Part shown: positions 32,450 through 40,471 of the stretch, in pieces
Numbering within the stretch: the stretch's first letter is position 1
Layout: each line of letters starts with the position of its first letter
NCBI GenBank assembly: GCA_016223165.1
Contig: JACRPO010000002.1
Span: 151,853 to 215,852, forward strand
Length of the DNA stretch: 64,000 nucleotides
Origin: Burkholderiales bacterium
Lineage (GTDB): Bacteria; Pseudomonadota; Gammaproteobacteria; Burkholderiales; Burkholderiaceae_C
Direction: 5' to 3'
The notes under the pieces: model-generated
Seen by the model: only the letters and a program-made list of their open reading frames with translations
Database searches by the model: none
Told to the model about the DNA's origin: nothing
Position numbers and translations under genes: made by a program

Positions 32450-34183
32450 TCAGGCCCCGCCCTGCCGCCGCAGCGCGCCGGCGCGAATTTCGCTCAGCGT
32501 CTGCCGCGTCGTGCTCACGTCGGCGTCGAGCTTCAGGTGCAGCAGCGCCGGCCGCCCGGCCGACTCGATGGCGGCCATCGCCGCTTCGAGGGCGGGCTCG
32601 AACTGCTCGGTGCGCTCGATGCGCGCCCCATGCCAGCCGAAGGCGCGCGCGAGCGCCGCGAAGTCGGGGTTGAAGAGATCGCTGCCGCTCACGCGGCCCG
32701 GGTAGTCGCGCTCCTGGTGCATGCGGATCGTGCCGTAGGTACCGTTGTCGACGACGACGCTGATGAGCTTCTTTGCGCCGTAGCCGGTGGCCGTGGACAT
32801 CTCCTGGCCGGTCATCAGGAAGTCGCCGTCGCCGGCGATGTTCACCGCCCAGCGCTGCGGCTCGAGCAGCGCCGCCGCCACGGCGTAGGGAAAGCCGGCG
32901 CCCATCGCGCCGGAGGTCGGCGCGAGCTGCGTGCGGCCGTGGTGCATGAGGCCCGGGTAGCGCACGTAGCGATGCAGCCAGCCGCTGAAATTGCCGGCAC
33001 CGTTGGTCCACACGGTGTCCTCGGGCAGGCGGCGCGCCAGCGTCTTCACCACCACGGCCATGTCCAGCGGCGCCACGCCCGGCGCCACATGGTTGGCCTC
33101 GTAGTCCGCATGCGCGGCCACGGCGTGCTCGCGCCAGGGCCGGCTCGCCGGCGCCTTCAGCGTCGCCAGCGCGAGCGCAGCTCGGTCCATGGTCGATTGC
33201 AGCAGCAGGTCGGCGGCGTAGACGCGCCCGAGTTCCTCGGCGCCGGCGTGCACGTGGATGAGCTTCTGCGCCGGTCGCGGCGCCTGCAGCAGCGTGTAGC
33301 CGCTGGTCGTCATCTCGCCCAGGCGCACGCCGAGCGCGAGCACGAGGTCGGCTTCGCGGATGCGCGCGGCGAGCTTCGGATTGATGCCGATGCCCACGTC
33401 GCCGGCATAGAGCGGATGCCGGTTGTCGAACGTGTCCTGGAAGCGGAAGGCGTTGCCCACCGGCAGCTCCCAGGCCTCGGCGAAGCGCAGCAGCGCGGCG
33501 GCCGATTCGGCCGTCCAGCCGCTGCCGCCGGCGATGACGATCGGCCGCGCGGCGGCCGCCAGCATCTCGCCGGCGCGGGCGAGCGCCGCCGGGTCGGGCC
33601 AGGTGCTCACGGGCGTGACGCGCGGCAGCACCGGCGCCGAGGTCGCCTTCGTCAGCATGTCCTCGGGCAACGCGAGCACCACCGGCCCCGGCCGCCCCTG
33701 CATCGCGACGTGGAAGGCGCGCGCCACGTATTCGGGCAGGCGATCGGCGCTCTCGATCTCGGCCACCCACTTGGCCAGCCCGAGCGTGCCGGGGCTGAAC
33801 ATCTGCCGGTAGTCGATCTCCTGGAACGCTTCGCGGTCACGTTGGTCGCTCGCCACCTGGCCGACGAAGAGGATCATCGGCGTGCTGTCCTGGAACGCCG
33901 TGTGCACGCCGATGCTGGCATTGGTGGCACCGGGCCCGCGCGTGACGAAGCAGATGCCCGGCCGCCCCGAGAGCTTGCCCTGCGCCTCGGCCATGAAGGC
34001 GGCGCCGCCTTCCTGCCGGCAGGCGATGAAGCGGATGCGCTCGCGGTGCTCGTGCAAGCCGTCGAGGACGGCGAGATAACTTTCGCCGGGCACGCCGAAG
34101 CAGGTGTGCACGCCTTGTGCGACGAGCGCTTCGACGAGCGCGTGGCCGGCCGGGCGGCTGCGCGCGGTGAGGGGATCGGTCAT
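32450..34183 (-). CDS. Thiamine-diphosphate enzyme, acetolactate synthase-like
   Basis: A 577-residue ThDP-dependent enzyme of the acetolactate synthase/oxalyl-CoA decarboxylase family. The catalytic Glu is E58 in CRQEGGAAFMAEA, the central Rossmann-like domain is intact, and the ThDP/Mg site is GDGDFLMTGQEMSTATGYG with N in VVDNGTYGTIRMHQ. There is no adjacent small regulatory subunit, which argues against biosynthetic AHAS and for a catabolic carboligase or decarboxylase. FAD-site residues cannot be judged by eye. The substrate is unknown. It is convergent with the TetR gene. Confidence 0.85.
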   Translation of the reverse strand: MTDPLTARSRPAGHALVEALVAQGVHTCFGVPGESYLAVLDGLHEHRERIRFIACRQEGGAAFMAEAQGKLSGRPGICFVTRGPGATNASIGVHTAFQDSTPMILFVGQVASDQRDREAFQEIDYRQMFSPGTLGLAKWVAEIESADRLPEYVARAFHVAMQGRPGPVVLALPEDMLTKATSAPVLPRVTPVSTWPDPAALARAGEMLAAAARPIVIAGGSGWTAESAAALLRFAEAWELPVGNAFRFQDTFDNRHPLYAGDVGIGINPKLAARIREADLVLALGVRLGEMTTSGYTLLQAPRPAQKLIHVHAGAEELGRVYAADLLLQSTMDRAALALATLKAPASRPWREHAVAAHADYEANHVAPGVAPLDMAVVVKTLARRLPEDTVWTNGAGNFSGWLHRYVRYPGLMHHGRTQLAPTSGAMGAGFPYAVAAALLEPQRWAVNIAGDGDFLMTGQEMSTATGYGAKKLISVVVDNGTYGTIRMHQERDYPGRVSGSDLFNPDFAALARAFGWHGARIERTEQFEPALEAAMAAIESAGRPALLHLKLDADVSTTRQTLSEIRAGALRRQGGA

Positions 34184-34218
34184 GGGCGCACTTTAGCGGC
34201 TGCCCTGCCGGCGATGCC

Positions 34219-37200
34219 TCAGGGGCTCTCCGTGCACGTGGCGGGGCCCGAAGGATGGGCCGCGTCGGGCGGCAGCAGGGCCTGGCCGAAGCGCCACAGC
34301 GCGCAGGTGGTGAGCGGCAGGCCGTACAGGCGCACGGCGTCGCCTTCGGCCGCCGGGCTACCCGGCGCCGCCCCCGCGATCGGAGCCGGCGCGGCGGTGC
34401 GCAACACCAGCCAGCCCGACCACGCGCCACGCACGCCCAGCGCCCACTCGGGTTCTTCGGCTTCGCCGTTGGCGGCGCGCACGGTCGCGAACGGGCTCAC
34501 CGCGGCCAGCGGCAGCAGCGGCCGCTTGTCCAGCCGCGACAGCGTGCCCGGCAGCGGGCGCGGGTAGGCCCACACGCCGAGCTCGTCGCTGCCCTCGGCG
34601 ACCCCCGCATCGCCGGCCTTGCCCGGCTGGCGTGCCCGGTAGACGGCCAGGCAGAGGCTGCCTGCGTCGAGCATGCGCATGCGCCAGCCTTGCACGGGCG
34701 GCAGCGTGGCGGCGAGCACGGCGCAAGGCGTGCCGGCCGCCGCCGGCACGGCGAGGCGGAAGTCGGGTTCGCGCACCTCGGTGCGCATCGCAGTGCGCAG
34801 GCGGCGGCTCTGCCACGAGACGACGCGCCAGCCCTCGCCGCCCATGTCGAGCACGCGGCCGGCCGGCGCGCCCCAGGTGGTGACGACGCGCAGCCGGTCT
34901 GCGCCCGCCACCTCGCGCAGGCGACGCACGAGGGCCGGATCGTCGAGCGTGACGACGGTGCCGCGCTGCGCGCGCTCGGCCTCGCCGCCGGCGCCGATGC
35001 GCCACGAGATCGTCTGCAGCATGACGCCCTCGCGCTCGTTGGCGGGGCCCTGCGCCAGCAGCACGACGAGGTGGCGCAGCGAGCTGTCGAGCACGGCGTG
35101 CGACTCGCTCTCCGGGTCGAGCACCATCATCAGCGGGCCCAGGCGGCACAGGCCCTCGGCGGCGCTCCAGGTGGCGGCATAGACGGCGAAGTTCGCCGTG
35201 TCGCCACGCGCGTCCGGGATGAACAGCGCCCGCCGCGGCCCCGGGCGGTCGGAGCCGTCGCGCGAAGGCGCCGCGACGATGACGCGGCCGCGCGAGGGCT
35301 CGGTGATCTCCGGCACGCTGCACTCGCCGGCAAAGGCCTGCGGCGCCGCGTCCGGTACGGTCGTCGCCGCATTCGGCAAGGGCACGGCGAGCAGCGGGCT
35401 CGTGCCGAGCACCTCGCGCAGCTTGTCGATGACCACCGGCTCGCTCTGCGACAGCACGCCCTGCAGGAAGTCGCCCTGCCGGCGCACGAGCGCGATGCCG
35501 TCGAGCGCGTTGATCAGCCGCACCGAGGTGCGCCCGAAGGTGGTGTTGGTGCCGGCACGCGCGCCGTCGACCAGCGCGGCGGCATCGAGCAGCCGGCGCA
35601 GCGAAGCCTGCGCCTCGGCGCGCGTGGCGTAGTGCCGGTTCACCTCGGCCGACTCGGTGCTGCCGAAGGCGTCGAGCATCAGCTCGGCGCGGCGGATCGT
35701 CGGCCCCTCGATGAGCAGTGCGAACAGCGTCGGCAGCGCCAGCCCGAGCGTGATGCCGGTCACCGAGACGAGCAGCACCGGCCACAGCACGCGGCGCGCG
35801 CGCCGCCGCCGCTCGACGCGCTCGCTCTCGTCGATGTAGGCCGGCAACTCCTTCGCGTAGGGCAGCAGGCGCGCGCCCTCGCGGTCCAGCGCCAGCAGGC
35901 GCAGCCAGTCGTCGAACGGCTGCCGCGCCGCGCGCCGCTTCTGCACGCTGCCCGAGCTGACGCGGCGCAACTCGCCGCTGCCGAGCAGGTCTTCCGGGTT
36001 GTGCTCGTGCTCGGCCCAGGCGGCGCAGCGCCTGAGCACGGCAAGGTACTCCTCGTACTGCACGGCCTCGGCGTCGACGAGCAGCTTGAAGCGCCGCCAG
36101 CCGCGGATGAACGACTCGTGCGAGACCTTGATCGTCACGCGCGCCGGGTCTTCGGCGTCCCAGAAGAGGTAGTCGACGGTGCCGAGGAAGCCTTCGCTGA
36201 GCAGGCGGCGCAGCTCCTGCGGCCCGGTCGGCCCGGACGGCCCGGACGTGGCAGAGAGCCCTGGCGTCCCCGGCCGCCCCGGCGGCCCGCCCTGCCCCGC
36301 CGGGCCGCCCCTGCGCTCCGGCAGGCCGAGCAGCGCGGCCGCAGCGCCGGCCTCGATGCGCTGCTGCGAGTAGTGCCCGGTGTTGGGGTCCTTCAGCGCC
36401 AGGCGGCGCAAGAGCGTGTCCAGCCGCTTGCGGTTGGCCTCGTCGTGGTCGAGGTAGATGCGCTCGGGCCAGTTGTGCACGCTCTCGCGCAGCGTGTTCA
36501 CGCCTTCGGCCACCGCCGGCCGCGAGGCGGCCTTGCCGCCCGGGCGCGAGGCGTTGACGGCGCGCGCCAGGTCGGCGGGCGTGATGCGCGCCGGCACGAG
36601 GGCGTCCATGTCGTCGTCGCGCTCGAGCGCCGCCTGCCACAGCCGCGCCAGCATGTGCTGCAGGAGCGGCAGGTGGTCCGGGTCGTGCGTGATGGCGGTG
36701 ACGTCGCGCAGCAGCCGCTGCAGCACCGCCGGCTCGAACTCCACCTGCGCCGGCAGCTTGGCGCCGGTCGGCGTGCCGGCGTGCTGGCGCGCCATCAGGC
36801 GCAGGAAGCGCTGCGCCGGGCCCACGATGGCCTCGCGCAGGTCGTCGGCGTCGAGGCGGCGCACGAGGAAGCTGCTCTTGTTGATGGCGTCGGGCAGCTC
36901 GAGATAGCTGGCGCAGTCATTGAGGTGCTCGCTGCGCATCGTGATGACGACGTAGCAGTGCGGATGCGGGCGGTAGAAGTGGTCGAGCAGCCGTTCGACC
37001 AGCACGCCGGCCTCGTCGGGGCCGCCGGCCACCGCCTTGTTGGTGGGGTGGAAGACCTCCTCGAACTGGTCGATCACGAACAGCACGCGCGCGTCGGCGG
37101 GGTCGGGGCCGGGCGGCACGTCGAGCTCGTGCCCATAGGCCTGGAGCAGGCGCGCGAAGCCGCCCTCCTGGCGGAAGACCTCGGCCATCTCGTCGAGGCG

Positions 37201-37647
37201 CCGGTCGTCGGCCTCGTCGCTGCCGCGGCTCTTCAGCAGCTTGGCGAAGCGGCGCACGAGCCGTGTCACCGGCGAGTGCCGCCGCGCCGCCTGGTCGGCG
37301 GCGCTGACGTTGGTGCCCGGCGTGCACACCATCGGCAGCCAGAGGTCGCCGGCGCCCGGGATGCCGTAGCTGCGCAGCTCGGGCGTCACGCCGGCGTGGA
37401 TGAGCGAGCTCTTGCCCGAGCCCGAGCCGCCGAGCACGGCGACGAACTGCGTCGCTGCCAGCCGCTCGATGATCTCGCGCACCTGGCGCTGGCGGCCGAA
37501 CAGCAGCGCCGCCTCGAAGTCGAGGAAGGGCCGCAGGCCCGGGTAGGGTTCGCGCGGCAGGCGCAGGCCGCTCGCGTCGAGCAGCGGCGGCCGGGTGGCG
37601 CCCACGGCCGCCGCGGCAGCCGTGCCGGCCGCAGCCGTCGCGCTCAA
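34219..37647 (-). CDS. STAND-type P-loop NTPase with membrane segment, coupled to a TIR gene
   Basis: A 1142-residue protein from the TTG at 37647. An N-terminal leader with PYPGLRPFLDFEAALLFGR precedes Walker A LGGSGSGKSS (72-81) and Walker B VLFVIDQFEEVF (188-199), the pattern of novel-STAND NTPases. A helical region follows with DPDHLPLLQHMLARLW, then about 30 residues of Gly-x-Pro repeats (near 36210-36310), a membrane helix at about 620-645, and a C-terminal half rich in beta-strands with no motif I recognise. The start overlaps the TIR gene's stop as TTGA, and the TIR gene's last codons supply GGGAGG as its ribosome site. The pair looks like a sensor-effector conflict system, where STAND oligomerises and TIR acts. 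That is inference. Confidence 0.82.
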   Translation of the reverse strand: MSATAAAGTAAAAAVGATRPPLLDASGLRLPREPYPGLRPFLDFEAALLFGRQRQVREIIERLAATQFVAVLGGSGSGKSSLIHAGVTPELRSYGIPGAGDLWLPMVCTPGTNVSAADQAARRHSPVTRLVRRFAKLLKSRGSDEADDRRLDEMAEVFRQEGGFARLLQAYGHELDVPPGPDPADARVLFVIDQFEEVFHPTNKAVAGGPDEAGVLVERLLDHFYRPHPHCYVVITMRSEHLNDCASYLELPDAINKSSFLVRRLDADDLREAIVGPAQRFLRLMARQHAGTPTGAKLPAQVEFEPAVLQRLLRDVTAITHDPDHLPLLQHMLARLWQAALERDDDMDALVPARITPADLARAVNASRPGGKAASRPAVAEGVNTLRESVHNWPERIYLDHDEANRKRLDTLLRRLALKDPNTGHYSQQRIEAGAAAALLGLPERRGGPAGQGGPPGRPGTPGLSATSGPSGPTGPQELRRLLSEGFLGTVDYLFWDAEDPARVTIKVSHESFIRGWRRFKLLVDAEAVQYEEYLAVLRRCAAWAEHEHNPEDLLGSGELRRVSSGSVQKRRAARQPFDDWLRLLALDREGARLLPYAKELPAYIDESERVERRRRARRVLWPVLLVSVTGITLGLALPTLFALLIEGPTIRRAELMLDAFGSTESAEVNRHYATRAEAQASLRRLLDAAALVDGARAGTNTTFGRTSVRLINALDGIALVRRQGDFLQGVLSQSEPVVIDKLREVLGTSPLLAVPLPNAATTVPDAAPQAFAGECSVPEITEPSRGRVIVAAPSRDGSDRPGPRRALFIPDARGDTANFAVYAATWSAAEGLCRLGPLMMVLDPESESHAVLDSSLRHLVVLLAQGPANEREGVMLQTISWRIGAGGEAERAQRGTVVTLDDPALVRRLREVAGADRLRVVTTWGAPAGRVLDMGGEGWRVVSWQSRRLRTAMRTEVREPDFRLAVPAAAGTPCAVLAATLPPVQGWRMRMLDAGSLCLAVYRARQPGKAGDAGVAEGSDELGVWAYPRPLPGTLSRLDKRPLLPLAAVSPFATVRAANGEAEEPEWALGVRGAWSGWLVLRTAAPAPIAGAAPGSPAAEGDAVRLYGLPLTTCALWRFGQALLPPDAAHPSGPATCTESP

Positions 37648-38828
37648 CCCCCGCCTCCCGACCCCAGCGCCGGCGCCACCGCCGGCGCCACGACCTCGCG
37701 CTGCAGCCGCCGCTCGAGCACGCGGCGCAGGAAGTCCTCGAGCTCGGCGTCCTCCTCGTCGACGACGTCGATGTCGTCCTCGGTCTTCGCGTCGAAGCGC
37801 AGCACCTGCCAGCCCCAGGCCGGCACCGGCTCGGCCGAGTTCTGCGGCGGCATCAGGTAGGCGACGACGCCGGGCGCGACGTCCTTGCCCGGGCTCATCT
37901 TGTTCTCGACCTTGTTGATCTGCGCCACCAGCGCGTCGGGCGTCTTCCTGCCCCACAGCAGCACCACGCCGTCGGCATCGTCCAGACACGGGAACTGGTC
38001 GATCTGCTCCACCGGCAGGCCGCGCGGGCGCAGGTGCAGCGCCGGTGCGGGTGCGGCCGCGGCCGCGGCCGTGGCCGCGGCGGGGGCGGTGAGCCGCGCC
38101 CAGCGCCGGCGCATCTGCTCGCCCAGCGGCTGCCACAGGTTGAGCTCGTGCCGGTTGCTCTCGATGTAGATGCGCACGTCGCCGGCCACCACGGGCGCCA
38201 CCGGCATAGCAGCCGCCGCGCCGGCGCCTGGCCCGCCGGTGGTGGTGGCGATCGGCAGCTGCTGCGGCGCCTGCGCCGCCTTCAGCTTGGCCACGAAGTC
38301 CTCGCGCAGCCGGTTGAACAGGGCCTTGAAGCCGGGCGTCACCAGCTGCGGCGCCATGTAGATGTCGATCGGCTCGCCGCGTTGCAGTTCGTCGAAGAAC
38401 GGCATCCACAACTGCCCGGCCGGCAGCAGGCGCTTCCAGGCTTCGCCGGCGGCCGCCTTCTGCACCGCCGGCTCGGAGAGCGCGAGGATGTACAGGCGCT
38501 CGCGGCAGCCGGCCTCGCCGAAGCGCTCCTTGAAGTACTCGAGCTCGGCGCGGCACCAGTCGGAGAGCACATAGTTGTCGTGCACCACGATGACCATCGC
38601 GAAGCACTTGTCGATGCGCTCGCGCAGCTCGGGCCCGAGCACGCCGGCCACCGGGCCGTTGTCGCCCGACTTGTGCACCGGCGGCAGGCGCACGCCGCGC
38701 ATCACCGCCTCGAGCCCGCGCTGCAGCTCGGCGGCGAAGAAGGTGACCCAGTGGTGGCAGCGCACGTCGTCGGCATGCGCGTAGCTGATGAACGCGGTGT
38801 ACTCGCTGCCTTCGAGGGTGTTGGTCAC
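37644..38828 (-). CDS. TIR-domain protein (GTG start), partner of a STAND NTPase
   Basis: A 394-residue protein from GTG 38828. Residues 8-190 form a TIR domain with FISYAHADD (13-21) and LSDWCRAELEYFKE, whose E95 sits where the NADase catalytic Glu of TIR proteins lies. After an Ala/Pro linker, residues about 216-345 look like a second, degenerate TIR-like domain (VRIYIESNRHELNLW ... DADGVVLLWGRKTPDALVAQI), then an acidic tail. The STAND gene begins inside its stop codon. No ATG is in a useful place. Bacterial TIR proteins commonly hydrolyse NAD+ or make signalling derivatives after infection; activity here is inferred from fold only. Confidence 0.85.
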   Translation of the reverse strand: MTNTLEGSEYTAFISYAHADDVRCHHWVTFFAAELQRGLEAVMRGVRLPPVHKSGDNGPVAGVLGPELRERIDKCFAMVIVVHDNYVLSDWCRAELEYFKERFGEAGCRERLYILALSEPAVQKAAAGEAWKRLLPAGQLWMPFFDELQRGEPIDIYMAPQLVTPGFKALFNRLREDFVAKLKAAQAPQQLPIATTTGGPGAGAAAAMPVAPVVAGDVRIYIESNRHELNLWQPLGEQMRRRWARLTAPAAATAAAAAAPAPALHLRPRGLPVEQIDQFPCLDDADGVVLLWGRKTPDALVAQINKVENKMSPGKDVAPGVVAYLMPPQNSAEPVPAWGWQVLRFDAKTEDDIDVVDEEDAELEDFLRRVLERRLQREVVAPAVAPALGSGGGG

Positions 38829-39012
38829 GGCGAGCGATGCTAGGCGGCGGCGATGCGCGGTGTAAAGGCGCCGTTCCCGCGCGCACCCCCCTACCTCCAC
38901 ACGTGGCGCGCCCGCCATCCGCCAGGCAGGTGAAGTGCCGGTGCCGTCCTGCCAAAGGTCGAGGCGGTGCGCGACGGGCAGGCGATACTTCGACACCCGG
39001 TGAATTGACCGC

Positions 39013-39741
39013 ATGCCGACGCAGCGCGCCCGCCCCCCAACCCGCCCCTCAACCCGGACCGCGACCCGGACGCCGATCCGCAGCGCCGCCCGGGCCCCGG
39101 CCCGCGCCGCCACCGGCGAGCCGCGCGCGCGCGACGCCGACCGCTCGCAAGGCGAGATCCTCGAGGCCGCGACCGTCGAGTTCGCGGCACTCGGCCTCGG
39201 CGGCGCACGCGTCGACCGCATCGCCGAGCGCGCCGGCGTCAACAAGCGGCTCATCTACTACTACTTCGGCAGCAAGGAAGACCTCTTCCTCGCCGTGCTC
39301 GAGCGCGCGTACGAGGGCATCCGCGGCGAGGAGCGCAAGCTCAGCATGTCCGAGGTCGACCCGATCGAGGCCATCCGCCGCCTCATCGCCTTCACCTGGA
39401 ACTACTACCTCGCGCACCCGGAGTTCCTGACCCTGCTCAACAGCGAGAACCTGCACCGCGCGCGCCACCTCAAGAAGAGCGCCGGCATCGCGAGCATGAA
39501 CTCGCCCCTGGTGCAGATGCTGGCCGAGGTGCTCGAACGCGGCCACAAGGCCGGCATCTTCCGCGCCGGTGTCGACCCGGTGCAGCTCTACATCTCGATC
39601 GCCGGGCTCGCCTACTTCTACCTCGGCAACTGCCACACGCTCTCGGCGGTGTTCGCGCGCGACCTGCTCGCCACCAAGGCCAAGGTGGAGCGCCTGTCGC
39701 ACATGACCGACCTGGTGCTCGGCTACCTCGTGCGCGACTGA
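39013..39741 (+). CDS. TetR-family transcriptional regulator
   Basis: A 242-residue TetR protein. The first 40 residues are Arg/Pro/Thr-rich and not conserved, so the real start may lie a little downstream. The HTH is ILEAATVEFAALGLGGARVDRIAERAGVNKRLIYYYFGSKEDLFLAVLERAY. The ligand domain has IRRLIAFTWNYYLAHPEFLTLLNSENLHRARHL, seen in regulators near catabolic dehydrogenases. It starts 184 bp from the divergent TIR gene and is followed by cutA after 7 bp. Its targets are unknown. Confidence 0.9.
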   Translation: MPTQRARPPTRPSTRTATRTPIRSAARAPARAATGEPRARDADRSQGEILEAATVEFAALGLGGARVDRIAERAGVNKRLIYYYFGSKEDLFLAVLERAYEGIRGEERKLSMSEVDPIEAIRRLIAFTWNYYLAHPEFLTLLNSENLHRARHLKKSAGIASMNSPLVQMLAEVLERGHKAGIFRAGVDPVQLYISIAGLAYFYLGNCHTLSAVFARDLLATKAKVERLSHMTDLVLGYLVRD

Positions 39742-39748
39742 CCGCGCC

Positions 39749-40096
39749 ATGAAGCTGCTCGTCGTCTGCACCACCGTCGGCCAGGTCGACGATGCGCGCC
39801 GCATCGCCACCGCCGCCGTCGGGCGCGGGCTCGCGGCCTGCGTGCACATCGACGCCATCGAGAGCGTCTACCGCTGGCAAGGCGCCGTGCAGCAGGAGCA
39901 CGAGCAGCGGCTGATGTTCAAGACCACCGAGGCGGCGGCACCGGCGCTGCGCTCGCTGATCCTCGCCATGCACCCCTACGAGCTGCCGGCGCTGTATTCG
40001 CTCGATGTCGGCGAGGCCAGCGCAGCCTATGCCGACTGGGTGATCGGCCAGGCAGGCGGCGCCTCGGCGGCGCCGGCCGACCCGGCATCCGGCTAG
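39749..40096 (+). CDS. cutA: Divalent-cation tolerance protein CutA
   Basis: A 115-residue CutA1 homologue, a trimeric ferredoxin-like fold protein. It has LLVVCTTVGQVDDARRIATAAVGRGLAACVHI, VYRWQGAVQQEHEQRLMFKTT and HPYELPALYSLDVGEASAAYADWV, all family hallmarks. Length is usual with a short Ala-rich tail. It follows the TetR gene by 7 bp and is probably cotranscribed. The copper tolerance role in E. coli is disputed, so function is loose. Confidence 0.94.
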   Translation: MKLLVVCTTVGQVDDARRIATAAVGRGLAACVHIDAIESVYRWQGAVQQEHEQRLMFKTTEAAAPALRSLILAMHPYELPALYSLDVGEASAAYADWVIGQAGGASAAPADPASG

Positions 40097-40187
40097 CCGG
40101 GCCGGGTGGGGCGGCGTGGAGCGGGGTGGGGCCGGCCGCGCCTTGTGGCCTAATCGCGGGTTCGACTCGACAACGCCGGAGCCAACC

Positions 40188-40355
40188 ATGGGCAACAAGA
40201 TCATCACCGAAGCCGACCGCCGCGCCACGCCTCGCCCGGCCACCGTGCAGGGCACCAACAGCTCTTCGCACGCCGGCCAGCGCATCAGCAAGGAGCGCGG
40301 CTCGCACACCCGCAGCAAGAAGAACCCGGGCAAGCGCGCGCGCAAGGGCGGTTGA
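40188..40355 (+). CDS. Small basic protein of unknown function (55 aa)
   Basis: A 55-residue protein starting MGNKIITEADRRATPRPA and ending RSKKNPGKRARKGG. Thirteen Lys/Arg in the last 24 residues and the lack of hydrophobic stretches suggest a nucleic-acid-binding or ribosome-associated peptide. A GCCGGAGCC site precedes ATG 40188, and TTGTGG-TAATCG upstream could be part of a promoter. I do not recognise a family. Confidence 0.6.
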   Translation: MGNKIITEADRRATPRPATVQGTNSSSHAGQRISKERGSHTRSKKNPGKRARKGG

Positions 40356-40471
40356 AGCCTCGCCTTCGCGTGCCGGCGCGGGCCGGCCTGCGGATGTGGA
40401 CGCGGCGGCAGATGCAGATGCAGATTCAGCTGCGAGGGCGCCCTCACCGGCCGCGGGCATAGGGCCACGAA

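Noticed and set aside
34255..37860. A 1201-residue open frame on the plus strand opposite the STAND gene
   Set aside because: Its translation is rich in Arg, His, Gly and Gln in the pattern of antisense reading of GC-rich genes, with no motif; the minus-strand frame has clear Walker motifs.
34219..38955. One 1578-residue STAND protein with its own long N-terminus
   Set aside because: The part before 37647 is out of frame with the TIR motifs (FISYAHADD), which are in another frame of the same strand; the N-terminal frame is Arg/Ala-rich noise.
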